The notes under the pieces are model-generated. The model was not told the origin of the DNA. It ran no database searches and saw only the letters and a program-made list of their open reading frames with translations. From positions 1 through 64,000 of the forward strand of contig NZ_JAGGOW010000102.1 of NCBI RefSeq assembly GCF_018614135.1: DNA of 64,000 bases, given 5' to 3'. Positions 57,360-64,000 of the stretch are shown piece by piece. Position 1 is the stretch's first letter, and the number at the start of each line of letters is the position of its first letter. This DNA is from Streptomyces sp. ISL-66 (lineage in GTDB: Bacteria; Actinomycetota; Actinomycetes; Streptomycetales; Streptomycetaceae). The translations under genes and the position numbers were made by a program.

Positions 57360-57384
57360 GGATAAAGGCCGATCGGGCGGGTAG
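57360..57384 (+). promoter_or_regulatory. Candidate sigma-B-type promoter for the FMN reductase gene
   Basis: GGAT at 57360-57363, 15 bases, GGGTAG at 57379-57384; ATG only 9 bases further, so the message would be nearly leaderless. Confidence 0.45.
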
Positions 57385-57393
57385 CCGCAGATC

Positions 57394-58020
57394 ATGGACA
57401 CCACACCGAACACGCCGCTCCGCGCCGTCGCGCTCGTCTGCACACTGTCCCCCTCCCCCACCCCGTCCAGCTCGCAACTGCTGGCCGAGCAGACCATGGA
57501 AGCGCTCGCCGAGCACGGAGTCACCGGGAAGACCATCCGGATCGCCGATCACGACGTACGGGCCGGGGTGAAGACCGACATGGGCGACGGGGACGCCTGG
57601 CCGGAGATACGTGACACCGTCCTGGGCTCCGACATCCTGATCCTGTCGACGCCGATCTGGCTCGGACACCCGTCCAGCATCGCCCAGCGGGTACTGGAAC
57701 GGCTGGACGCGGAGATCTCCGAGACCGACGACGAGGGCCGCATGCTCACCTACGGCAAGGTCGCCGCCGTGTGCGTCGTCGGCAACGAGGACGGTGCGCA
57801 CAAGGTCAGCGCCGACCTCTTCCAGGGTCTCAACGACGTCGGGTTCTCACTCCCCCCGAACGCGGTCACCTATTGGGTGGGAGAGGCCATGCAGGGCACC
57901 GACTACCAGGACCTCGACAAGACCCCCGGGGCGACCGCCGGCACGACGGCCACCCTCGCCGCCAACACCGCCCACCTGGCCCGGCGCCTCAAGTCCGCCC
58001 CGTACCCGCCTTCCGCTTGA
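57394..58020 (+). CDS. NADPH-dependent FMN reductase/flavodoxin-fold protein
   Basis: 208 residues. A flavodoxin-like fold: VALVCTLSPSPTPSSSQLLA (FMN phosphate loop), then LILSTPIWLGHPSSIAQRVL and VVGNEDGAHKVSADL. Related to NAD(P)H:quinone reductase-like proteins. No ribosome site, but a sigma-B-type element lies just upstream. A strong terminator follows. The 270-base gap before it (57122-57393) shows only GC-rich repeats of GCAGCTCGC. Confidence 0.85.
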   Translation: MDTTPNTPLRAVALVCTLSPSPTPSSSQLLAEQTMEALAEHGVTGKTIRIADHDVRAGVKTDMGDGDAWPEIRDTVLGSDILILSTPIWLGHPSSIAQRVLERLDAEISETDDEGRMLTYGKVAAVCVVGNEDGAHKVSADLFQGLNDVGFSLPPNAVTYWVGEAMQGTDYQDLDKTPGATAGTTATLAANTAHLARRLKSAPYPPSA

Positions 58021-58129
58021 CCGTCCGGGGCTCCGGACGGCCCGTGAGCGAGGCCCCGGCGGCGCGTGGCCCGGCCGGGACACGGCCCCGTCGCGGCCAG
58101 GAGGCCAGACCGTGCCCCGGTACCAGTAC

Positions 58130-58163
58130 TCCGCCGGCCCGTTTCCCGGAACGGGCCGGCGGA
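58130..58163. terminator. Bidirectional hairpin between convergent genes
   Basis: TCCGCCGGCCCGTT at 58130-58143 pairs with AACGGGCCGGCGGA at 58150-58163; 14-bp perfect stem, 6-base loop. Confidence 0.85.
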
Positions 58164-58167
58164 GTGG

Positions 58168-58491
58168 TCAGTGGCCGAGAGCGCGCTTCAGTTCCGCTTT
58201 GTCCATGGCCGAGCGGCCCTTGATGTTGCGCTGCCTGGCCTCGTTGTACAACTGCTCCTTCGTCGGCCCCTGCGCACCGCTGTGCGAGCGTAGTCCGCCG
58301 CGCCTCGACGAGGACATGTCCTGGAGCGAAGTACGGCTGGCGGTCTTCGACTCGCCGGCGCGGGCCCGTTCCTTGTTCACCGTGCGGGCGGCGATCTCCT
58401 TGGCCCGCTCGGAGCTCTCGCCCCGGTCTTCGGCGCTCTCCTTGATGTGCTCGTACTGGCGTTCACGCTTGGGACTGGAACCGCGAGGCAT
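58168..58491 (-). CDS. Small basic protein with a Rho/SAP-like C-terminal motif
   Basis: 107 residues. MPRGSSPKRERQYEHIKESA then EIAARTVNKERARAGESKTA are basic and helical. The last 35 residues (TKEQLYNEARQRNIKGRSAM then LKRALG) form a Rho-N/SAP-like helix-turn-helix. Similar streptomycete proteins are called plasmid stabilisation protein, with little support. Likely nucleic acid-binding. The same motif ends the Ku protein in this window. AAGGAG 5 bases before ATG 58491. Confidence 0.78.
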   Translation of the reverse strand: MPRGSSPKRERQYEHIKESAEDRGESSERAKEIAARTVNKERARAGESKTASRTSLQDMSSSRRGGLRSHSGAQGPTKEQLYNEARQRNIKGRSAMDKAELKRALGH

Positions 58492-58547
58492 GGTGACTCC
58501 TTGGCCGGTCGGTCGCCTGTCGCCGGTAGTGGTCGGCACCGAGCGCC

Positions 58548-58571
58548 TAACCCGCGGCGGCGCGCTCAAAC
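58548..58571 (-). promoter_or_regulatory. Candidate sigma-B-type promoter for the small basic protein gene
   Basis: On the minus strand GTTT, 14 bases, GGGTTA; about 55 bases before the start. Confidence 0.35.
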
Positions 58572-58692
58572 CCGGGCAACGGCATCAAGGCCCGGCCCCC
58601 GGGCGCCGGGCCCTCGGGGGTTTGCCCCGCGGTAACCAGGGCAGCCGCATGAACGAACCCAAGGAGCCGGAGCCCTCGGGAGGAGCCCAGAG

Positions 58693-59238
58693 ATGTCAAC
58701 CAATGTACTGATCGCCATCATCGTCGTGGCGGCGGTCGTCGTGATCGCGCTCACCGCACTGCTGTGGATGCTGGCCCGACGACGTCACCTGCGTGAACGA
58801 TTCGGACCCGAATACGACCGTACCGTCGAGGAACAGGGCGGCAAACGGTCCGCCGAGCGCGATCTGCGTGCCCGCGAGGAGCGGCACGACCAGCTCGACA
58901 TCAAGGAGCTGCCGCCCGAGCGACGCCAGCTGTACGCGGACAAGTGGAGCGTCGTACAGCAGCAGTTCGTGGACCGGCCGGACGCCTCCGTGACCGAGGC
59001 CGACGAGCTGGTGACGCTGCTGATGGGTGAGCGCGGCTATCCCACCGAGGAGGGGTATCGCGGGCAAGTGCGCGACCTGTCCGTGGAGCACGGCCGCACG
59101 CTGGAGGAGTACCGCGCCGCCCACGCCGTGAAGGTGCGCAGCGGAGCGGGAGAGGCCACGACAGAGGAGCTCCGGGGCGCGATGGTCCACTACCGCGCCC
59201 TCTTCGAGGAGCTGCTCTCCGACCGGAGGAGCCGATGA
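58693..59238 (+). CDS. Membrane-anchored hypothetical protein
   Basis: 181 residues. N-terminal membrane anchor (MSTNVLIAIIVVAAVVVIAL), then a charged, helical part. The segment from YADKWSVVQQQFVDRPDASV to YRALFEELL is a domain shared with the next gene. Function unknown. Possibly an envelope scaffold. GGGAGGAG about 8 bases before ATG 58693. Confidence 0.72.
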   Translation: MSTNVLIAIIVVAAVVVIALTALLWMLARRRHLRERFGPEYDRTVEEQGGKRSAERDLRAREERHDQLDIKELPPERRQLYADKWSVVQQQFVDRPDASVTEADELVTLLMGERGYPTEEGYRGQVRDLSVEHGRTLEEYRAAHAVKVRSGAGEATTEELRGAMVHYRALFEELLSDRRSR

Positions 59239-59239
59239 C

Positions 59240-59902
59240 ATGCCGAACCACGAGGACGAGGTGGGACGGGCGCCCGAGCCCGTCCTGACGACGGAAGACC
59301 TGGCGCATCCCACGCCCACACCCGCTCCCACCCCCGCCCGAGGGGACGCCGCCCTCTTCCCGGGCGAGGCCACGGGCGAGCGGGACCGGCGGGACGACCC
59401 GACGCGGGACGACTCGACGGGGACCGCGGAGGGCGGCCCCGGCGCGGACCCGGATGCGGTGTCGGACCCGGATGCGCTGTCGGAGCCGGATGCGCTGTCC
59501 GGACCGGAGACGTTGTCCGGACCGGAGACGTTGTCCGAGCCCGGCCGTGACGGGAACGGACGGGAGCCTGAGCAGGACGCGGGCGTCGGCCGGGAGACCG
59601 TACCGCAGTCGGACGGCGACACCGGGCGCGAGGAGGAATCGTTGCTGGGCGGCGCGGAGGTGGAGCGCTACCGCACCACGTGGAACGAGATCCAGGGCCG
59701 GTTCGTGGACGAACCGCGCGAAGCGGTGCGAGCGGCGGACACCCTTGTGGCAGAGGTCATGCAGGCCTTCGCCGGGGCCCTCGCCGAACACCGGAGCGGG
59801 CTGGAGAAGCAGTGGGACCACGGCGAGCAGGTGGCCACCGAGGACCTGCGACAGGCCCTGCGGGCCTACCGTTCGCTGGTCAACCGGCTGCTCGACACCT
59901 GA
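59240..59902 (+). CDS. Paralogous soluble hypothetical protein with disordered repeat N-terminus
   Basis: 220 residues. Residues about 1-135 are acidic and disordered, with a run of hexapeptides (DPDAVS, DPDALS, EPDALS, GPETLS) coded by 18-bp repeats at 59447-59536. Residues about 140-220 repeat the domain of the preceding protein (RTTWNEIQGRFVDEPREAVR to YRSLVNRLLDT) but without a membrane anchor. Starts one base after the previous stop; surely cotranscribed. Confidence 0.72.
   Translation: MPNHEDEVGRAPEPVLTTEDLAHPTPTPAPTPARGDAALFPGEATGERDRRDDPTRDDSTGTAEGGPGADPDAVSDPDALSEPDALSGPETLSGPETLSEPGRDGNGREPEQDAGVGRETVPQSDGDTGREEESLLGGAEVERYRTTWNEIQGRFVDEPREAVRAADTLVAEVMQAFAGALAEHRSGLEKQWDHGEQVATEDLRQALRAYRSLVNRLLDT
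59447..59536 (+). repeat. In-frame 18-bp tandem repeat x5
   Basis: Five 18-bp units (GACCCGGATGCGCTGTCG-like) encode acidic hexapeptides in the protein at 59240. Confidence 0.88.
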
Positions 59903-59939
59903 ACCGCACAAGCGGCGGCGTGTGCGGCAGACTTGCCGC

Positions 59940-60536
59940 ATGACCGCATCTGATCCAAAGGCCGACCTCCGCTTCTACCTTCAGTCGGCCCGCGACGCCC
60001 TGCTCTGGAAGCTCGAGGGGCTCTCTGAGTACGACGTCCGCCGCCCGCTGACGCCCACCGGCACGAACCTCCTCGGCCTGGTGAAGCACGCGGCCGGCGT
60101 GGAGCTCGGCTACCTCGGGGACACCTTCGGGCGGCCGTCCGGTGAGGCGCTGCCCTGGCTGGAGGAAGGCGCCGAGCCCAATGGGGACATGTGGGCCACC
60201 GCCGACGAGTCGCGGAAGCAGATAGTCGCGTTCTATCGCCGCGCGTGGGCGCACTCCGACGCGACGATCGACGCGCTGGCCCTGGAGACGACGGGCCGGG
60301 TGCCGTGGTGGCCGAGCGGCAAGGACGAGGTGACGTTGCACCATGCCGTCGTGCGCGTGACCGCCGACACCCATCGGCACGCCGGGCACGCCGACATCAT
60401 CCGGGAACTTCTGGACGGCACCGTGGGGATGAACGACGGCAACGACGCCATGGCGCCCGGCGACTCGGCGTGGTGGGAGGACTACCGGGGCCGGCTGGAG
60501 CATGCGGCTCGGGAGGCCTCCGACCGGGACACGTAG
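59940..60536 (+). CDS. DinB/DUF664-family protein
   Basis: 198 residues, four-helix bundle. LRFYLQSARDALLWKLEGLS, NLLGLVKHAAGVELGYLGDT and VTADTHRHAGHADIIRELLD give the three metal-binding His positions of the DinB/YfiT fold. Thiol-dependent transferases (bacillithiol or mycothiol) occur in this superfamily, so a mycothiol link is possible. No ribosome site; CAGACT lies 6 bases before ATG, possibly leaderless. A strong terminator follows. Confidence 0.87.
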   Translation: MTASDPKADLRFYLQSARDALLWKLEGLSEYDVRRPLTPTGTNLLGLVKHAAGVELGYLGDTFGRPSGEALPWLEEGAEPNGDMWATADESRKQIVAFYRRAWAHSDATIDALALETTGRVPWWPSGKDEVTLHHAVVRVTADTHRHAGHADIIRELLDGTVGMNDGNDAMAPGDSAWWEDYRGRLEHAAREASDRDT

Positions 60537-60554
60537 GCGGCCTCCGCGAGCCGC

Positions 60555-60589
60555 GGCCGCTCCGGGCGGAAACCACGCCCGGAGCGGCC
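60555..60589 (+). terminator. Terminator after the DinB-family gene
   Basis: GGCCGCTCCGGGCG at 60555-60568 pairs with CGCCCGGAGCGGCC at 60576-60589; 14-bp perfect stem, 7-base loop GAAACCA. Confidence 0.88.
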
Positions 60590-60603
60590 CTCGGATGTCG
60601 GCA

Positions 60604-60625
60604 CCGGATCCGCGCGCGGATCCGG
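60604..60625. promoter_or_regulatory. 22-bp perfect palindrome before a small gene
   Basis: CCGGATCCGCG and its exact complement CGCGGATCCGG, with no spacer, 12 bases before the GTG 60638 start. Could be an operator or part of a terminator. Confidence 0.6.
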
Positions 60626-60637
60626 GAGAATCGCGAG

Positions 60638-60880
60638 GTGAGTACACCAGCGCAGGGCCCACGTGAACGCGGCATCGGACGCGGAGTCAGCACCCTCATC
60701 CCACAGAGCGCCACCGATCAGGCGATGGCGGCCCTGACCGGGCTGCAGACCGTACCCGTACACGTCGGTCTCCTTCAGGCTGCGGCGCTCCTGCTGGAGG
60801 ACGCCGCGCGGACGGCCGGCGACGAGCCGACGCGCTCCGCCATGGCCAGGACGGCCGGGATGCTGCGCGCTGCCATGTAG
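60638..60880 (+). CDS. Small hypothetical protein, 80 residues
   Basis: Starts GTG 60638; STPAQGPRERGIGRGVSTLI then SATDQAMAALTGLQTVPVHV and helical LLQAAALLLEDAARTAGDEP. No named family recognised; the second half looks like a helical bundle. GGGAG 9 bases upstream. It lies immediately before the inverted-repeat segment. Confidence 0.6.
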   Translation: MSTPAQGPRERGIGRGVSTLIPQSATDQAMAALTGLQTVPVHVGLLQAAALLLEDAARTAGDEPTRSAMARTAGMLRAAM

Positions 60881-60910
60881 CGGCGAACGGGCCGGCGCGC
60901 CCGCGCGCTG

Positions 60911-60951
60911 GTCACGGCCCTGTTCTCGTATGGCTACGGGCAGGTGGCTAG
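60911..60951 (+). repeat. Left 41-bp inverted repeat
   Basis: 37 of 41 bases match the reverse complement of 61791-61831. Core CGGCCCTGTTCTCGTAT is identical. Same strand reads GTCACGGCCC at the outer end. Confidence 0.88.
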
Positions 60952-61038
60952 TAGCTGTCCTTTCTCATTAGTGGCGAGCACCGTAGGGCGCGACATGACC
61001 GATCGACACGCGGATCGTGAGGGCGTTAGGTGGGCAGC

Positions 61039-61659
61039 GTGCCGGAACTGCGTACCGATCGTCTCCTGCTCCGCCGGTGGCGGGAGTCCGACCTCGAACC
61101 ATGGGCGGTGATGAACGCCGATCCCGAAGTTCGGGAACACCTGGGGGAACTGCTGACGCGGGAGCAAAGCGATGCCGCGGTGGCACTCATGCAGGCCGAG
61201 TTCGACGAGCGAGGTTTTGGATGGTGGGCGCTCGAAGCACGGGAGACCGGTGAGTTCATCGGCCGCGCCGGCTTGGACGAGGTGGGCCAGGACATGCCGT
61301 TCGCGGGGGTGGACGTCGGGTGGCGGTTGACACGTTCGGCGTGGGGTCACGGTTACGCCACCGAGGCCGCCCTGGCCTGCCTGGCCTTCGGCTTCGAGGC
61401 CCTCGGGCTGGCGGAGGTTGTTGCGTCGACGACCGTCAACAACCTTCGGTCCCAGGCGGTGATGCGGCGGATCGGCATGACCCGGGACCCGGCCGACGAC
61501 TTCGAGGATCCGAGCGTGCCCGAGGGGCCGCTTCGCCAGTGTGTGCTGTACCGGACCCCCGCAGAGATGCCCACGGGCTATAACAAGTGGCAGGACACGA
61601 CCGCATCTTCAGCGAAGACCTCCGGGGCCGCAGCAGGTGCCGGCAGGAGGATGGGTTGA
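61039..61659 (+). CDS. GNAT-family acetyltransferase (RimJ-like) inside the inverted-repeat segment
   Basis: 206 residues from GTG 61039 (AGGTGGG upstream), or 209 from GTG 61030. VPELRTDRLLLRRWRESDLE start, VGWRLTRSAWGHGYATEAAL (acetyl-CoA loop) and NNLRSQAVMRRIGMTRDPAD. The domain should end near VLYRTPAEM; the last 30 residues (GYNKWQDTTASSAKTSGAAA) are not GNAT-like, as if the natural stop was lost by recombination. Codon use has more A/T third positions than neighbours. Confidence 0.82.
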   Translation: MPELRTDRLLLRRWRESDLEPWAVMNADPEVREHLGELLTREQSDAAVALMQAEFDERGFGWWALEARETGEFIGRAGLDEVGQDMPFAGVDVGWRLTRSAWGHGYATEAALACLAFGFEALGLAEVVASTTVNNLRSQAVMRRIGMTRDPADDFEDPSVPEGPLRQCVLYRTPAEMPTGYNKWQDTTASSAKTSGAAAGAGRRMG

Positions 61660-61703
61660 AACCCTCGCGTAGTTCGTCGAGGACCCACTTGGCGTCCTGC
61701 CAC
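61587..61703. repeat. Nested 10-bp inverted repeat
   Basis: GTGGCAGGAC at 61587-61596 and GTCCTGCCAC at 61694-61703, flanking the end of the GNAT gene inside the larger inverted-repeat segment. Confidence 0.6.
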
Positions 61704-61790
61704 GCCCGCCCACCCTCCCGCCGAGACCCATTCAGCTCAACGAGACGGCCAGCGAGGGGAGACGTCAGCCCGGAACGTCACCCAGCGTTT

Positions 61791-61831
61791 CTCGCCACCT
61801 GGCCGTAGCTATACGAGAACAGGGCCGTCAC
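61791..61831 (-). repeat. Right 41-bp inverted repeat
   Basis: Reverse complement matches 60911-60951 at 37 of 41 positions. Its outer end lies 18 bases before the epimerase start at 61849. Confidence 0.88.
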
Positions 61832-61848
61832 AGCACTAGTGTGCGTAC

Positions 61849-62793
61849 GTGAGCCTTTACGTCGTCGTGGGATTCGGGCCCGCCGGAGCGGCCACCGCTC
61901 GGCTGCTGGCCGAGCAGGGGCACTCGGTACGGGTCGTCACCAAGTCGGGCCGGAGCCCGCAACCCGGTATCGAGCACGTTGCGTTGGACGCGACGGACAG
62001 TGGCCGGCTGATCGAGGCCTCCCGGGGCGCGGCAGCCGTCTACCACTGCGCCGCACCGCCCTATCACCGCTGGGCGGGGCAATGGCCGGCCCTGATCTCC
62101 TCGGTCGTCGCGACGGCCGAGGCGACCGGGGCCGTACTCGTCATGCTGGGCAACCTCTACGGATACGGTCCGGCGGACGGCCCCCTCACCGAGGAGCAGC
62201 CGCTCGCGGCGACCGGCCCCAAGGGGCGGGTGCGGGCCGCCGGTTGGGAGCGGGTACGGAGCCTGCACGAGCAGGGTCGCATCAGGGCGGTCGAGTTGCG
62301 GGCCTCCGACTTCTTCGGTCCCGGCGTGACCGAGGGCGGACACTTGGCCGCGCGGGTCGTGCCACGGGTGCTCCGCGGTAAGCTGGTCTCCACCCTGGGC
62401 GATCCGGACGCCCCGCACAGCTGGACCTATCTTCCCGATGTGGCACGGGCCTTGGTCGAGGTCACGGGCGAGGAGCGTGCCTGGGGTCGGGCCTGGCACG
62501 TCCCCACGGCGCCCGCGCTGTCCGTCAGGGAAATGGTCGACCGTCTCGCCGCCGAGTCCGGAACGGGACCGGTCGCCGTGCGCCGGCTCTCGCCCGCCGT
62601 ACTGGGTGTCGCATCGCTCTTCTCGCCGCTGATCCGCGAACTGAAGGAGATCCGCTACCAGTTCGAGCGGCCGTTCCTGGTCGATTCGACCGCCTACGAA
62701 GCCGAGTTCGCCGTACGCGCCACGCCCGTCGATGAACAGGTCAGGGCTACGGTGGCATGGTGGCGGGCCCGACCGGACACCGTCGGGCGTTGA
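61849..62793 (+). CDS. NAD-dependent epimerase/dehydratase-like protein
   Basis: 314 residues. Rossmann motif LYVVVGFGPAGAATARLLAE near residue 3 (G-x-G-x-x-G), SDFFGPGVTEGGHLAARVVP and DAPHSWTYLPDVARALVEV typical of extended SDRs. The catalytic Tyr-x-x-x-Lys is not clear: NLYGYGPADGP occupies its place, and the downstream Lys is in GPKGRVRA. Substrate unknown. GTG 61849 has TAGTGT 6 bases upstream, suggesting a leaderless message. Confidence 0.82.
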   Translation: MSLYVVVGFGPAGAATARLLAEQGHSVRVVTKSGRSPQPGIEHVALDATDSGRLIEASRGAAAVYHCAAPPYHRWAGQWPALISSVVATAEATGAVLVMLGNLYGYGPADGPLTEEQPLAATGPKGRVRAAGWERVRSLHEQGRIRAVELRASDFFGPGVTEGGHLAARVVPRVLRGKLVSTLGDPDAPHSWTYLPDVARALVEVTGEERAWGRAWHVPTAPALSVREMVDRLAAESGTGPVAVRRLSPAVLGVASLFSPLIRELKEIRYQFERPFLVDSTAYEAEFAVRATPVDEQVRATVAWWRARPDTVGR

Positions 62794-62861
62794 CCGATGC
62801 CGCACAGCGGCCGGCGGCCACCGCGTCGCGCAGGGCGTCCACGGGGGCGGTCCTGTCCTGA

Positions 62862-63854
62862 TCACCAGCGGTCGTGGACCTGCGGGCGGATCAGGTCGTC
62901 GTAGACCTCCTGCACGGCCTTGTGCGTCTCCCGCGACAGCGGCGCCAGCGCGGCCGCGGCCGCGTTGCCCTGCGCCTGACCGGCATGGCGCGCGCCGGGG
63001 ATGACCACGCTCACCGCCTCCTGGTCGACGATCCAGCGCAGCGCGAACTGGGCCAGGGCCACGCCCTCGGGAACGAGCGGACGAAGTCGCTCCACTGCTT
63101 CGAGCCCCGTCGCGTAGTCCACTCCGGAGAAGGTCTCCCCGACGTCGAAGACCTCGCCGCCCCGGTTGTAGCTTCGGTGGTCATCCGCACCGAAGACGGT
63201 CGCGGCCGTGTACCGGCCCGAGAGCAGCCCGCTGGCCAGCGGCACGCGCGCGATGATCCCGACTCCCGCCTGCGCCGCGGCCGGCAGGACCTGCTCCAGC
63301 GGCTTGGTGCGGAAGGTGTTCAGGACGATCTGGACCGTGGCCAGGTTCGGGCGGCGGATGGCGGACAGTGCCTCCTCGCAACTGCGGACGCTGACTCCGT
63401 AAGCACCGATCGTTCCGTCCTCGACCAACGCGTCGAGGGCGTCGAACACCTCGTCGTTCGCGTACACCGGGCCGGGCGGGCAGTGCAGTTGCACCAGATC
63501 GAGCCGCTCGACGCCGAGGTTGCTCCGCGAACGATCGGTCCACGCACGGAAGTTGGCGGCGTTGTAGTTCTCCGGCTCCTGGGCGACCCGTCGGCCCATC
63601 TTCGTCGCCACGGTCGGCGCCGTCGCACCCGTCCCCGCGAGCGAGCGCAGGAGCTTGCCGATGATCTGCTCGCTCCGCCCGTCCCCGTACTCGTCGGCCG
63701 TGTCGATGAAGCTCACGCCCGAGTCCAGTGCGGCACGCAGCGTGCCGAGCGCGTCGGACTCGTCCACTTCCCCCCAGCCCGTGCCGAACTGCCAGGCTCC
63801 GAGCCCGACCACTCCGACCTGCCTACCCGTACGCCCCAGCTGCCTGTTTTCCAT
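62862..63854 (-). CDS. Aldo/keto reductase
   Basis: 330 residues, TIM barrel. Catalytic tetrad: Asp in SFIDTADEYGDG, Tyr in the same segment, Lys in VATKMGRR, His in LVQLHCPPG. The NADPH site is near VIPGARHAGQAQGN. Substrate unknown. ATG 63854 is preferred to the upstream in-frame start at 63890, as family sequence begins MENRQLGRTG. Confidence 0.9.
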   Translation of the reverse strand: MENRQLGRTGRQVGVVGLGAWQFGTGWGEVDESDALGTLRAALDSGVSFIDTADEYGDGRSEQIIGKLLRSLAGTGATAPTVATKMGRRVAQEPENYNAANFRAWTDRSRSNLGVERLDLVQLHCPPGPVYANDEVFDALDALVEDGTIGAYGVSVRSCEEALSAIRRPNLATVQIVLNTFRTKPLEQVLPAAAQAGVGIIARVPLASGLLSGRYTAATVFGADDHRSYNRGGEVFDVGETFSGVDYATGLEAVERLRPLVPEGVALAQFALRWIVDQEAVSVVIPGARHAGQAQGNAAAAALAPLSRETHKAVQEVYDDLIRPQVHDRW

Positions 63855-63949
63855 GATCCCGACTCTAAACGGAAGGCCGGACGACGGCATGGGGTGATCA
63901 AGCCGAACATGGCCGTCGCGCTGCCGGGAACGCCCGCGCCGTCGCCGGC

Positions 63950-64000
63950 CTATCCGTTGCGGATCGCGTTCACCAGTCCGGCGACGAGGTGCGCCCGCTC
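63950..64000 (-). CDS. Partial gene, C-terminus of a probable transcriptional regulator
   Basis: The last 16 codons of a minus-strand gene, cut by the window edge: ERAHLVAGLVNAIRNG followed by TAG at 63952-63950. The ending resembles that of TetR-family regulators but is too short to be sure. It lies upstream of the aldo/keto reductase gene on the same strand. Confidence 0.4.
   Translation of the reverse strand, partial: ERAHLVAGLVNAIRNG

Larger units (their letters stand above)
60911..61831. mobile_element. 921-bp element-like segment with 41-bp terminal inverted repeats
   Basis: Both ends are 41-bp near-perfect inverted repeats (37/41). The inside holds only one GNAT gene and no transposase. 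No target-site duplication is visible at the outer borders. GC content inside looks lower than around it. It could be a degenerate or non-autonomous insertion element that carries an acetyltransferase. The type is not established. Confidence 0.4.

Overview
The window is a high-GC chromosomal stretch of a streptomycete (Streptomyces or Kitasatospora-like). Third codon positions are almost all G or C, GTG and TTG starts are common, and several small families I associate with Streptomycetaceae are present (DUF6296, DUF6213, DUF6131, DUF6328, CsbD). Other markers are a DasR-type box before a chitinase, a SigB/SigF-type sigma factor with its partner-switch genes, and a bacterial Ku. No rRNA, tRNA, CRISPR array or recognisable transposase was seen. 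All calls were made by eye, and family names come from recall rather than searches.

Layout. 0-12 kb is metabolic: a secreted DUF4232 protein, a crotonase-family protein, VOC proteins, a large PLP Orn/Lys/Arg decarboxylase, a three-subunit PaoABC-type molybdenum hydroxylase operon (5877-9728), and a glycosyltransferase. 12-24 kb holds an AraC regulator, a stand-alone MurE-type ligase, a decayed SDR, two secreted class C-type serine hydrolases, a coiled-coil protein, a YedK/HMCES protein and a YVTN beta-propeller. 24-33 kb holds a chitinase under a DasR-like box, then a PucR regulator diverging from a complete five-gene branched-chain-type ABC transporter (livF-G-H-M-K, each gene overlapping the next). 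33-38 kb has an M64 peptidase diverging from an HTH-TPR regulator, and small proteins.

38-42 kb is a DNA-repair-like run: Ku, then a nucleotidyltransferase, a BON-like protein and a calcineurin-like phosphoesterase whose reading frames overlap end to start. 42-51 kb is a stress block: CsbD, two STAS anti-anti-sigma proteins, an anti-sigma ATPase, a sigma-B-type factor and an ANTAR-GAF-PAS-SpoIIE phosphatase, beside flavin and F420 redox genes. Several genes in this half have upstream GNNT-N14-16-GGGTAG-like elements, as expected of a sigma-B-type regulon. 51-64 kb holds a MarR/metallo-beta-lactamase-fold divergent pair, several GNAT acetyltransferases, epimerases, an FMN reductase, a paralogous pair of envelope/soluble proteins, a DinB-fold protein, an aldo/keto reductase and the end of a probable regulator.

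The least explained structure is a 921-bp segment (60911-61831) bounded by 41-bp near-perfect inverted repeats and carrying only a GNAT gene with an odd C-terminus. Other notable signals are the Ku-linked NTase-BON-phosphoesterase cassette, a shared Rho/SAP-like C-terminal motif in Ku and a small basic protein 19 kb away, many short tandem repeats (in-frame hexapeptide arrays and intergenic arrays), and long perfect hairpins between convergent genes.
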